Assembly: GCF_016086655.4 (NCBI RefSeq)
Contig: NC_052132.2
Location: forward strand, 6,760,805-6,824,804
Length of the DNA: 64,000 nt
Origin: Lepeophtheirus salmonis
Lineage: Eukaryota > Arthropoda > Copepoda > Siphonostomatoida > Caligidae
Reading direction: 5' to 3'
Part shown: one piece after another, positions 24,630 to 35,345 of the stretch
Layout of the letters: each line of letters opens with the position of its first letter
Position numbering within the stretch: the stretch's first letter is position 1
The notes under the pieces: model-generated
What the model was told of the DNA's origin: nothing
Database searches by the model: none
What the model saw: the letters and a program-made list of their open reading frames with translations, nothing else
Made by a program: the position numbers and the translations under genes

Positions 24630-25650
24630 AAGGATATTGTAATTTGTATTATTTTTCAAAAATTCAACCTTTGCCACAATAGAAAGCTCCAAGCGGGATC
24701 GAAACTTACGACAAACTTAGTCGAAGGTGTCTGCCGAAATTTTGGGCCATTCCTCCTCCACCTTGGCATTCATGACCTCCAAGTTGCTGTGGTAGTGGGC
24801 GTTGTGATTTCTATCTACAGTGCGCTACGCGTAGTTGTCAAGTTGGGTCAGGTTGCAGGATTGGGCAGCCATATCTCGTTGGACCAAAAACCATTCGCAC
24901 CTATTTGTTTTCAAAAGTTTTGCGTCACTTTGGATGTGTGGCATGGTGCTCTATCCTGTCTCCCTACTCAATTTCCTATGATGTAGGTTACGTTGAGGGC
25001 AGGAAACGCAGTCTTGACCATCATAATTTTATATTAATTGGCCTTCAAGGTCTCTTTTTATTCGAACCGGTGGAAACACCCTACCATCTGAACCAATTAC
25101 ACCAAGCATCATTGCATCGTCTGGGTGTTTCGAACCCCCGGCGAGTTTTACCTGGGGAGGGGCGTCTCTACTGGTTTTGGCTATGTACTGAAGGCTGCGG
25201 GAGCTGCTCACTGTGAATTTTTTTTCATCTGAAAAATAAGGACTTTTCCATTGGGTTTCTTCAATTTATTAAGAAGAATCTTTGATTCCACCCTTTTTTT
25301 GTCTGCGTAAGCCGCCAAATCCTGAACTTTTATGACAGCACTAGACTTGAGGCCCAAATTCTCCTTAATGATCCATTGGACAACCGATTCGTGAACCCTG
25401 AGGTACCTGGCCATTTTGCAAATGTTGTCACAAAGGTTCGCGTCTATATTTGCCTTCACACTACTTATGAGGCATTCTGTGCAGACCATTTTGGTCTTCC
25501 CGACCTATGTCCATCGACAAAGGATTCGATATTGTTGTAGAGCTTCTTGGCAATTCATACAGTGGTCCTACTAATCCCAAAGTTACGTGAAATCACGGAA
25601 GGATTGTCTCCGGCTTTTTTGAGCGCAACGATTTTTTCACAAAAATATTC
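24630..25650 (-). mobile_element. Nearly full-length degenerate mariner/Tc1-like transposase
   Basis: The minus strand reads, in shifting frames, EKIVALKKAGDNPSVISRNF and GISRTTV (first helix-turn-helix), then GHRSGRPKW (GRPR-type linker). The second DNA-binding domain is the 25489-25208 frame (KMARYLRVHESVVQWIIKEN). Next comes GSKHPDDAMMLGVIGSDGRV in the 25211-25029 frame, then QDRAPCHTSKVTQNF with a catalytic Asp, and a C-terminus ISADTFD...VCRKFRSRLELSIVAK. The last catalytic block (normally PDLNPLDYYVW) is altered to CNLTQLDNYA, so that Asp is lost. There are several stops and frameshifts. Plus-strand frames at 24627-25216 are antisense shadows. I could not fix the terminal repeats. It lies in the GPCR intron in the same orientation as the gene. 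Confidence 0.8.
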
Positions 25651-25869
25651 TATTTGTGTATTTTAGAACACCTAAAAGACCTACAACTGATTTTATTTCT
25701 TCAATAAACACCTTAAAAGAAACAGGTTTTTTGAAATTTCTTTCTCTTTATGAAATTTTCGCGAAATTGAAGCTTTATTATCTGGATAAAAAGTGTCCAA
25801 GGAATTATGACGCACACGGTATATGATGGTGAAATTTCCTAGGGAAAAAGTTCCTGGCAGAAACATCCT

Positions 25870-26180
25870 AGAACCATATATAAATACTCCCAATATTTCA
25901 CAGACATATTTGAGTCAATTATAGGCTAATTATTCATGTTTGTTGGATACGCTATGATATGCAATAATGTTAGCTATAGCTTAGAAACTTTACTTGGATT
26001 AAGAAACTTATATTTTCCCCTATATCAACCCTTTCATATAAAGTCAATCGATTTCTTATTATTCAATTGTCACGATCAATTGATGCTACTTTTTTTGCCC
26101 TTAGCGACACATCCAAAGGATTAAAAGAATAATTTGTGATAGAAATTACGATAATGTAATCTAAACACAATTTTAAGAAA
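25870..26180 (+). repeat. Dispersed repeat R1, copy 2
   Basis: The core TTTGAGTCAATTATAGG (25909-25925) matches copy 1 exactly, and the block with caattgtcacgatcaatt and the tttaagaaaaatcatgac block follow as in copy 1. A 62-codon frame over it (25936-26124) is not conserved in the other copies. Confidence 0.6.
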
Positions 26181-26589
26181 AATCATGACAGCCTGTTTTT
26201 GTGTTGACGAGTCACATATGTATGTTTAGTTATATACAATATACTTATATTTGTAATATATACAACTTTTGCTTTTAGTAAATTTGAATACGTTCTTCTC
26301 ACTGAATTTCAAAATGTTCATACATAAAAAAAAAAAACAAAAAAAAAAAAAACGACTATTACATAAATACAAAATTGGTGCAAAAGTTGTCAAAATATCC
26401 AACTCTTTTGAAATATTTGATATATGAATATTAAGAAATATATATATCAGCTATAAGAAGATTCTTCAACGTAGTTTGAGTTAAAGAATGAGAATGAAAT
26501 GACGTAAGATACAAAAAAAATAAAACGTGAAGAATACAACAAAAAATTGTTATCGATGGTAATACTTTGTTATATTTACATAGATAGTT

Positions 26590-27040
26590 TGTCTTTCTCA
26601 GGAGCACACATTTTTAATACGGAGTATGTTTTTTTATAGCTCAGCGCGTCATATTAAAAAAAAGAAAAAAAGACGGGTTCAAATCAATGTGAATTGTTCC
26701 GTATTGGTTGCAGTGATCCCAGTATTAGAGTTCCTACTTTTGATTAGGCGAGTTAATATTCCCACCTATGGCTTTCTCCCTCCTCTTTTTATTATATAGG
26801 ATACTTCCTGTTGACTATAAATAATAAACACTACTGATAGAACGAATCAAAATCACTCCTACTAACTGCTTTTTCCCTTCTTTGCATGTTTCAACAATTT
26901 CTCACCATTTGTTGCACCTAAAAGCTCTTTTAAAATCGTAATAAAAAAGTTTTTCTGAGGATCACTCATTTATAACAGTGAACCTCTGTATCAATAGCTC
27001 AGTACGCCATATTAAAAAAGAAAAGAAAAACAGAATACAG
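26590..27040 (+). repeat. Duplicated SINE-like unit with Pol III box-like motifs
   Basis: Two copies of about 90 bp (26590-26680 and 26948-27035) share TTTTTCT.AGGA.CAC.CATTT, then ATAGCTCAG..CG.CATATTAAA and a following A/G run. ATAGCTCAGCGCG resembles a tRNA A box. In the first copy GGTTCAAATC, resembling a B box, starts 39 bases after it. I see no cloverleaf, so this is not a tRNA gene. Confidence 0.45.
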
Positions 27041-28345
27041 CAGAAAGGGTTGCAAGTCTTAATAATTTTTGAGCGCGGGAATTTTGTTTGTTGTTGTTTA
27101 CCTCAACCATGTAATTATTCTCATGCTTGAAGGAGACAATCTCCTTATTCAGTCACTACAACTCATCATGGTCATAGAAAACAGTGAGTAACGCTGATGA
27201 TTTCTGGCGGAGTTATCTTTTATATTAATAAAACATAGTCAGTCTTTTTGTCTTCACATTGTAAGACTGAGCAATGCCAGGTACAAACATTAGTAGATTA
27301 TAAGACTTATATATTTTTTTAAGAGGAAGTGTTGTATGATGTATTAAAGGATACGACGTTCTTTAGACCAGTCTGTCAAAAAAATTACTTTGAGTAGGAT
27401 CAAAACTGAAATATGATGAATGCACTCATTTATATCCGTCTCTTTTAGATAATTTTAAGACCATTTGATTATCCAAAATATAGTGTACAGCAAAGACATA
27501 ATTGGATACTTCTATTTAATATTTTTAATATAAATATAGCAAATTATATCTTGTTAAAACCCTACACTTCCGTTCAGATTATTTAAAAAAATTTATCAAT
27601 GCCTTACATTTAAATAGATATTTTAAACTATTTTATAGATATTTAGGAGTAAGAAATGAATGAAAAATCAGACAAAATTTAAATGCTGTAATTATTATAT
27701 TATCATAGTTTAACTGTTTTTTTCTTGTATAAATTAAATATGTTTAGGGTTTCTTATTACCCCAATTCACTAACTACAATCCAAAAAGAAAGTTCATTAT
27801 AAAAAAAAATACACAAAAAATAATTATCATTCAGAAAAATATGTTGATACCTCAACGATGTATTAAAAAATTGATTTTTCTAATCAAAATAATGTTGTGT
27901 TGTTTATTTACGTTCTGAAAATCTATACAAATAGGTGATTATTTCACAAAAGTACTACGACACAACTTCTGGAATTTTTTTAGTAAATGGATGAATCTGA
28001 ACTGACAATTTTTTGTCTGAGGACACTTTGTCATAAAACCATTTTGTCTCGACTATGGGTTGCCTAAATAAATTAGGTTTAATCGTCGTAATTATTTTTT
28101 TTTGTTTAAATCAATGCTTTCTTTGATTTTTTTAAAATTAATATATAAAATGATTATTAGACATGATTAAATGAAAGTGTTAAAAAAATGATGGAATTAT
28201 GTTCTTGCCTCATATTATGGTTGTTAGACAATCGATTTTCTAACATGAATAATCTATCAGATCTGTTAATAGTAATCAATAACGGAGATGTGATGAGCAC
28301 TTTTTCCGTTTGAATCGCTGTCTTGTTTCCTTATTTAATTCAATA

Positions 28346-28659
28346 CACATGGGCTGGAAAGTCCCAAGCTTCACACATAGCTGGTGCTATTTTTTTTAAT
28401 AAACTAGTCTGAACTCACCTCTAAAATACATTTGTCAAAATTTCATGACATCTGATATTTACTTAGTGAGTTATTGTGCTAAGTGGTACGCTCCTTTGGT
28501 ATTAACAAAACAATGGATCAAAAACAATTTTGGTTTTTAATTCTACACTCCTACTTGATCGGGAAAAATACGCTCAAGCAAGGCAACAGTTTGAAAAAAA
28601 GTGTTATGGGGAGTTCACTTCATAAAGGGAATAAAGAAAATAAGATAAACTATTTTTGA
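28346..28659 (+). mobile_element. 5' end of a mariner element with truncated transposase
   Basis: After a TA, the terminal sequence CACATGGGCTGGAAAGTCCC and then CACACATAGCTGGTGCTA resemble the inverted repeat of DD34D mariners. About 165 bases on, an ATG (28513) opens MDQKQFWFLILHSYLIGKNT, which matches the usual N-terminus of that group. The frame stays open for 49 codons to TGA at 28657-28659, but homology is lost after about residue 35, so the rest of the transposase is deleted. A second copy of the terminal motif (CACATGGGCTAAAAAGCCC) lies at 33941 in the same orientation. Confidence 0.65.
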
Positions 28660-31048
28660 AAGAATTTTTTTTTGTTTTTTTTTTCTTAAGGTCGGGACTC
28701 TGGTTCGAACTCATTTGGATAGTATGTCTGTATTCAAATTTTAAGGCAAAATATTCTTGAAGCAAAATGGTTTTAAGGATATATGTCCTTTTGGCAAAAT
28801 AGTTTAAAGCAAAAGTATGTAGACCACTCCATCTATTATCATTAATACTTGTTTAAATGACCTTGACTATTTATTAGAAGTGTAAAGTTTGGTCGTGACA
28901 TTGTTATTTTTTCCAATAAGTATTTAGCAATGTCGAAAATATGTACTTGTTCTCTTTTATGTTCTTAGTTTTTTATGTATATATTTCCTGTTTACTTTTT
29001 CTATCTTATAAAGGAAACTTAATTAGTTTTACCTATTTTTATGTCTATAATTATATAAACTTTCATTCATGTTGTTATATACATTTTCTTAATGGAAAAA
29101 AAAAGTGTCCCCATACAGTTCAACAGGCATTTGCCCAGAGTAATTAAATAAGCTATAACCCTTACACTACAATACACATTGGGACTTTCAATCTAGGGTT
29201 AGTTTCTATAAAACTTATTTCAGTTGTTGTATATTATTACAAATGAAACAACAATGGCCACTCCGAAAGCGTAAAATCTCAGTCAAAAATCAAAATGAGT
29301 TATCTAATTCGATATGTTCAAAAGATATGGTCAAACATTCGAATTTTACGTTTAGTGTTGCCTTGACTTTTCAAAATTTAATGGCTTCTTATCAGTACCA
29401 TATACTTATACGCATGATAGCATGACAGACTAAATTTTACAAAAACTTTATAGTATCTTATCCAGAATGAAACAATCGTCAATAAGTAGTAGCTCATTGT
29501 TCCATTCAAAAGGCAATATTCTGAGGTTTGCAGTGTTTTAAAAGGTAATTTGAAGAAAAAAAATTTACTTTCATTACTTAGCAGTTGCCAGTATTATTTA
29601 ATTTCTGAGTAGTTAACTCCCCTTCCTGAATGGATTCAATTATATTCGAAACCTAATTGAACATTTGTGTGTGCTTATAAAAAACGTGGAGTAACGTTAA
29701 GGATTTGTTGCTAAATTATAATTGTAAGTCCTTGTTGGACTCAGAGTAAAATTGTGGATGGACATTGGAGTAATTATTTCCAATGTCCTTGCTTATTTGT
29801 TTGTCTCCCTCATCCCTTGTCATAGCTGATTGATGCTGATATTCTTCAAAGTATTATTCAAATTGTCAGGGTTGCCATGTTACTATTATTTTTTTTTTGC
29901 CTGCCCTTATAACCACAATTTTCATAACTATTTAAAAGGAGTTTCTCATCAAGAACTGTGTCAGGTTGGATGCTGTTTCTTTGAGTGAATGTCTTCACTG
30001 TCGATACCGTCATGTAAGAGAAAAAAAAAGTGAGTTGATGGGTTACTTTGGGAACATAATTAGAATAGACATTATCTATAAGTTTTCCGGATTTAAAATC
30101 CCCACCCTCTATAGAGTATTTACTAAGCAGGTAGTAAAATTGTATTAAATATGCACAAGAACAGATAAATATAAGGAAAACTACATTAACAAATAATAAT
30201 TGACATATTAATAATAAAATAACTATCGTTATATCTAAAATTGAAGGAAAAAACAAAATTTATTCCCTCAATCGATTCTTTATCCAACTATTTAAAAAAA
30301 TTGTTAAACAACAACAACACAAAAAAAACTACTATAAACTCTTTTGTTTTTCTTCCTAAGAATATTTCCATTATTTCTATGAAAAATATTTTTACATGAA
30401 AGTATTATTGCGGCGGCTTTCCAATTGTTTCTTTTTCTTGTAACTATGTATACATTATATATTTTTTTCTAATATATTTTTTAAAATATAATAGATTAAT
30501 TTACTAATTGGAACATTTTCCATGCTATAATATACCTTTAATTGCTTAGATGGAGTAGCAATTATTACAAAATAAGTAATTTTATTATTTATATTACTAG
30601 ATTTGACCTAGGAATTGTCTTAAAAGTCAATCTAACTTATGAAGAAAAAATTATTTTCTTGCAAATTAAAAAAAAAAAAATATTGTCTATAATGTGCATA
30701 GCAATTTAGCCTAGATAAAATAGCAATTAAAAAAATTGTCAGTGTCTAAAATTGCCGTTGGAAAATTTCCAATGTCTATGAAATAGATAAAAAACCACAT
30801 CCACCACTTTATTAAGCATTTAACCCCCTCTATGATAATTTTAAATAAAAATTGAGCTCATGGGTTCAAAAATTCATCGTACAATAACTACACAGTTAAC
30901 AAAGAAAAACAATTATTTATGTAGTACGGTATTTTTATATGGAACAGTTATGGTAAAACTGGTACGCCGGGTCAATCTACTAAAAATTAATAAAAAGTAA
31001 CATATGTGTACAAATTACAGAGGCTCAGAATTTACTTATTTATTATTT

Positions 31049-31440
31049 GAAGGGGGCTTACATACATTGTGAAGTGTTAGTGGGAGTTCTTAACCTGCTT
31101 GGTGGCCCTTGTGTTGCCTTAATCAACCTATGTACCGGAGATTTATTTTGGAAGGGGCTTATATACTTTTTGAAGTAGCGGCATTAGTTTTTAATGTACC
31201 TGCTGTATTTGCCGTAACCTAAATCAACCCATTGGCCAAGAGTTCCTTTTGAAGTATTTAAAGGAAATTTAATTGCATTGTAAAGTGGCGGCCGGTGTTT
31301 TAACCTGTATGGTGTACCTGAAATGGTATTAAACGACCCGTGAACTCGGGCATCTTTTGAATTATTCAGAGGGAGGCCTAAAGGCTTTGTCAAGTCTTGC
31401 CAGTGGTTTTTAATCTGCTTGGTAGCCCTGGCATTTATAA
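31049..31440 (-). repeat. Tandem repeat, unit about 102-111 bp, 3.6 copies, partly open on minus strand
   Basis: Units start at about 31049, 31151, 31262 and 31371. Shared blocks are GAAGGGGCTTA/GGAGGCCTAAAGG, TTTTTAATCTGCTTGGTAGCCC/TTTTAACCTGTATGGTGTACC and AACC..TGTACCGG/AACGACCCGTGAACTCGG. On the minus strand a 69-codon frame (31393-31184) spans two units. Successive units give related peptides of about 36 residues (KPLGLPLNNSKDARVHG; IKFPLNTSKGTLGQW), so the array may be the fossil of a repeat-protein gene. It is more GC-rich than the surrounding intron. Confidence 0.6.
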
Positions 31441-32309
31441 AACAAGTTCTGGGCTAAGGTATTTTCATTGCTATTAAAAGACGGAAAATTTTACCAACAG
31501 CTAATCTCCATATTAGCAATTTTCCCAAATGCGAACTATCTTAAAAACAATTTTCTCAATGGCAACTATTCTAAAACTGTTTCTAGCAGTAATATGCATG
31601 ATTTATTATATAACTAGGAAAAAAAAAACTAATTCATTCACTTTCTGTTGAAATTGAACATGACATGTCATTGACATTGAATATGTGCCAATTTGCGAAT
31701 AATAAAAACATTGTTTCCAAATGACACAAAAATGTACTAGTTAGTAGCTCATGCTGAAACAGTTAAATCCTATTACTTTTTTTTTGTCTAAGCTTTTCTA
31801 GAAGTGGAGTATATAGGCAAACTAATTGATTAAGATGCATCTGAGCTTTTTTCTCAATTTCTTGTTAAGAAAACATTGATGCAAGCCACTATGTAGGCTG
31901 CTTTTTTTTTAAATGATTGAGTTGATAATACGCTAACACTCCAGTTTAATAACTTATGTTAAACTAGTGATTTCTCCTTATATCCACATTTGTTTGAAAT
32001 GGAATATACATGTTAGGCTGATCCTTTAATGGTTTATAGTATCGAACCAACGCACATTGAATTTAAGAGAATGATTTCTACAATATACGTTATCCATTTG
32101 GCTACGTCATGCCACGCAGAGACAATACGCTTGGGACACTGGAAGATCATATGTTAAAATTTCCTTTCTTTTTCTGTTTAGTTATCCATTGATTATGGAT
32201 ATACCTGTTTTTTCCCCTAGTTATTTTTTTACTATATTACCTAAGATTCTCAAAAGTTTAAATTTTGTATAACTTTTTATTGATTGGAAATGTTTTGTGT
32301 GTGTGTGTT

Positions 32310-32480
32310 GGGCATTCACAGTCAAACCAATGAATAGATTATGCTAAAATTTGTCATATAGCTCCTTATCGACGGTTTTGTTCCAGTTTTTGGCCTTCAA
32401 GGCATCATAGCAGTTGTATAAAAACACATTTTCATATAAAACAAAAATGATTAACGTAAATTCCTTGAATTATTTTTACT
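32310..32480 (+). repeat. Dispersed repeat R3, copy 1, flanking MITE M1
   Basis: TGTGTGTG, then CACAGTCAAACCAATGAATA and GATTATGCTAAAATTTG, matches 62370-62430 (CACAGCCAAACCAATAAATG). In both places the repeat runs on into the M1 end GCATGTTGRTATG, so R3 and M1 may be parts of a single larger element. Confidence 0.55.
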
Positions 32481-32687
32481 GCATGTTGATATGAGCCTTT
32501 GCATACTTTTTTTTTTAGATGAGACTATAATCTTAGGAGAAGAAAAATAGAAAGAGAGAATAAAATAATGGATTTTTAACTATAAGATGACATTTAACTG
32601 TTACATGGTTGGTGGTTGAGTATTTTTTATTCTCTAAGCCTTAAAATCCCCTTTAAAAAAAGTCTGCAAAGATACATTCCAACATGC
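32481..32687. repeat. MITE family M1, copy 2
   Basis: The left end GCATGTTGATATGAGCCTTT and the right end, reverse-complemented, GCATGTTGGAATGTATCTTT form terminal inverted repeats of about 26 bp, extended by T-rich/A-rich blocks. Length is 207 bp, with no coding capacity. Confidence 0.7.
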
Positions 32688-33153
32688 AACCAAAAAACAT
32701 TCTTAGAATTTTACGATCTTTATTTTTGTTTATATGACGCAAAATAATTCAAAATTACTTTTGACTTTTTAATGTCCTGGGCCATGACGTATTAAATTGT
32801 TATCTTCCGGCCAAAATTAAATTTAAAAAATAATAAATATTTTTGAATTACAGATGAGTATCAATGAAAAAAAGTATTTGCAGTAGCTGGAGAAACTTGT
32901 GGTAAATTTGTTGAAGATGTTGTAAAACCCAAAATTGAGGATCTTCTTGCCAAAAAATCAACTTCTAAAGAGGCTTGTAAATAATTTGAAGTCTACTAAA
33001 TTTACGTATCATTATTTCATTTAATGTTCAATAAAAAATTGATCGATAAATTGTAAGCTAAAAATTTTGTCAAATTACTGAAACTGAAGATTCCTAAACT
33101 CATTTATCAAATTTTTCAGGCATATAGTTATATGGATTATTTAATGCAAAACG

Positions 33154-33175
33154 ATATATATATATATATATATAT
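33154..33175. repeat. (TA)n microsatellite
   Basis: Eleven uninterrupted AT dinucleotides within the GPCR intron. Confidence 0.9.
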
Positions 33176-34692
33176 TTTATAATAAGAATTTGTTATTTCT
33201 CGATATCTTATATTCATAAAATTATTTTTAGCATTTAAATTAATATTAACTAGATCAAAATTAAATTAAATTACAAATAATCTTTAGATATCAACTATTG
33301 ATATCTGTTAAACTCTTATTGGTAATAGTGAGTTAAATATCATAGAAATTTTAACTTATAGCATATGGAGTGAACATCTTGGATTAGTGTCCCTGTATTT
33401 CTCGTTCAAAATTGTTTTTTTTTTAAATTAGTATTATTTATTTGCTTTATAGAAAGAAGTATCCATACCACTCTTCAAGGAATTACTTAGTTTAAACAGT
33501 ATTTATTCCAATCAAAGAGAAGTATATAATTAAAACAAGACATTGTTTTTCATTTATAAAAAAATTATATAAATCATTAGTACCAATTACATTTTTTAGA
33601 CCCTCAGTTTGTTAAAATATGTCACATGTTCCAATTGGATGTGAAAGCAAAAAGTTTAAAGACAACAGATAGTTGATTTGATCATGGCTCAAGGAACAAA
33701 TTGATAATATCATAAAAGTAAATATCCAGACAGTTAAGCTTTTCAAAACACATTAAATATGAGGATGAAAAGGTTGTCAACCATTTGAAGGGGGCTGCTA
33801 AACCGTGTACGTAAGCCATCAAAGAGGATCTTAGTTTGAGCTCCTATATACGGGTCCCAATGGAAGGTTAAAGAAAATATTATGCATAAACGTGCTACAC
33901 GATGCAAGTCAATCTTTTATAAAAACCTTTTTTTAAATAACACATGGGCTAAAAAGCCCTGTGCTTAAATATATAAATATGTTTTTATTTTCATTAAAAG
34001 TTGGCTTGTTTTATTTATTCGCTTTATGGATCAAAGAATCCAAAGACTTATCGAGTCATTCCTTGGCTGCAACGTTTTATTTACCATTCAAGAACGTATG
34101 TAGAATTAAAAAGTTAAAAATTAAAGTGTTTTTGATTCATTGTTTTTGAAATAACAAAAGCAGAGTCACACTTTGCAAAATAACTCACAAACTACAGAAC
34201 AGATTGTCTTGAAACTATGATAGCTATAAAATATTAAGGTTGTTACTAAATGAATATGAAATACATTTTTCAAAAAATAACCATCTTTATATGGAACCTG
34301 GGAATTTTCACGCCATATGTTGTATATTTATAATGTCCACTGAGCTACGTGATTTTTTATGTATACAAAAAAATGACCGTAAGTAAACTTTTTTTATAAC
34401 ACGGTTTGCGAACTGAGTAGAGCAAAAAACCAAAAAATTAGAAGTATCTAACTACCTAATAAGCAACTAAATGATTGTAATAATTATGTCTTTTAAAATT
34501 TGAAATTTTTTTTAACAACTACATTCATTTTGACATCGAAAAAAAATCCTTGTTTTGAAATAATTTTGGCAACATCAGTTTGGGGTTTCCGCAAAATATA
34601 AATTTTAGTTTTTATAGTTAGTATAAACATTAAATTGATCTCTTATTTATGATATTCCAATAGTTGTCATGAACATATATATCGTTACTTAC

Positions 34693-35330
34693 TAAAAAAG
34701 TGTGATTGAGTGTAACATTATGGACTTCTACAGTTTCTCTGACTTCACGGAATTCTGGTTCAAGAAATTTGGACAGATTGAATATAACGGAGAAAATGAT
34801 GACGGGAACTAGGTAGTGCGCCACTCTTCTCCATGGGTTAACTGAATTAATACTATTATGATATTCTATTGGTCGCCAAACGGCTCTATATCTCTCAACT
34901 GCTAGTACAACAGTTACATATATTGTGACACATAGTGTCATATTGTGAAATTGATATAAGAAATAGGCGTATATGTAATCGTAATAGATCCTTGTTTGTA
35001 TGTTATTCCGAATCCCTTCTGAGAGATTACATAAGATGAAGACATTATCGATGACTGCAAGTGAGATGAGGAGTCGATTGAATATGCTTCGCATTTCTTT
35101 GGAGTATAAAATTGGAATGGCAATAAGATTTGCAATGAATCCAAAACATCCCACTATGATTTGAATAAATCCCTCCAACCACCATGCCATGGAAACATAG
35201 AATGTCATTTCTTCTAAAGTAGGACCCTCACAAATATAAGAAGGGTTTAACTCTTTAGAAGTAATTGAGTCATGTGTGGATGAAACTGTTGATGACTGGT
35301 TATAAATATCTCCTTGCATCATGGAGTTAT
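34693..35330 (-). CDS. FMRFamide receptor-like GPCR, coding exon 1 (TM1-TM4)
   Basis: This exon encodes residues 1-210 of a rhodopsin-family neuropeptide receptor of the plasma membrane. Translation starts at an ATG at 35322-35320, with a second ATG one codon later. A polypyrimidine tract plus AG ends at 35331, only 8 bases upstream, so the exon probably begins at 35330 with an untranslated exon further out. The N-terminus has an NQS glycosylation site and one Cys (31). TM1 is about residues 49-73, with GFIANL carrying N65 (1.50). TM2 is about 82-104, with LAVID and D92 (2.50). TM3 is about 118-142, followed by ERY (143-145) in place of DRY, and then VWRP. TM4 is about 166-186. Position 3.25 is Ala119, not the usual Cys. 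The exon ends in a strong donor, A|GTAAGT at 34692, phase 0, between TM4 and TM5. The ERY motif and the TM4 end with FNLSKFLEPEF resemble arthropod FMRFamide-receptor-like proteins. The ligand is not determined. Confidence 0.9.
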
Positions 35331-35345
35331 CTAAAAAATAAAGAG
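35320..35345 (-). promoter_or_regulatory. Candidate 3' splice site just upstream of the GPCR start codon
   Basis: On the minus strand a T-rich tract (CCTCTTTATTTTTTAG) ends at 35331, 8 bases before the ATG. This is a typical acceptor and suggests a spliced 5' untranslated exon at higher coordinates. I could not place that exon or the promoter. Confidence 0.55.

Larger units (their letters stand above)
20233..34692 (-). other. 14.5-kb phase-0 intron of the GPCR gene
   Basis: The intron starts GTAAGTAACG (minus strand, from 34692) and ends in TTTGTAG at 20233. It separates TM4 from TM5. It contains MITE copies at 21343-21558 and 32481-32687, a transposase relic at 24630-25650, a dispersed repeat near 25890-26180, a duplicated SINE-like unit at 26590-27040, a mariner 5' end at 28346-28659, a tandem array at 31049-31440 and a (TA)n run at 33154-33175. 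The rest (22000-24600, 27050-28340, 28700-31040 and 33180-34692) is AT-rich with no supportable gene. The 132-codon hydrophobic minus-strand frame at 29858-30256 has no recognisable motif. Confidence 0.85.

Noticed and set aside
24627..25216. Plus-strand frames of 119 and 103 codons
   Set aside because: They are antisense to the transposase relic read on the minus strand.
26320..26353. A-rich run as a retrotransposon poly(A) tail
   Set aside because: No reverse-transcriptase remnant or target duplication is adjacent. Similar A-runs are common throughout the window.
28690..28715. GGTTCGAACTC resembling a tRNA T-loop
   Set aside because: The 60 bases upstream are T-rich with no D-arm, anticodon arm or pairing acceptor stem.
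29760..29788. GGACATTGGA hairpin with a 9-base loop
   Set aside because: A 10-bp stem alone in AT-rich intronic DNA is not enough to propose a functional RNA or terminator.
29858..30256. 132-codon hydrophobic minus-strand frame as a membrane protein
   Set aside because: The start is not supported, composition follows the AT-rich background, it lies in the GPCR intron, and no motif is recognisable.
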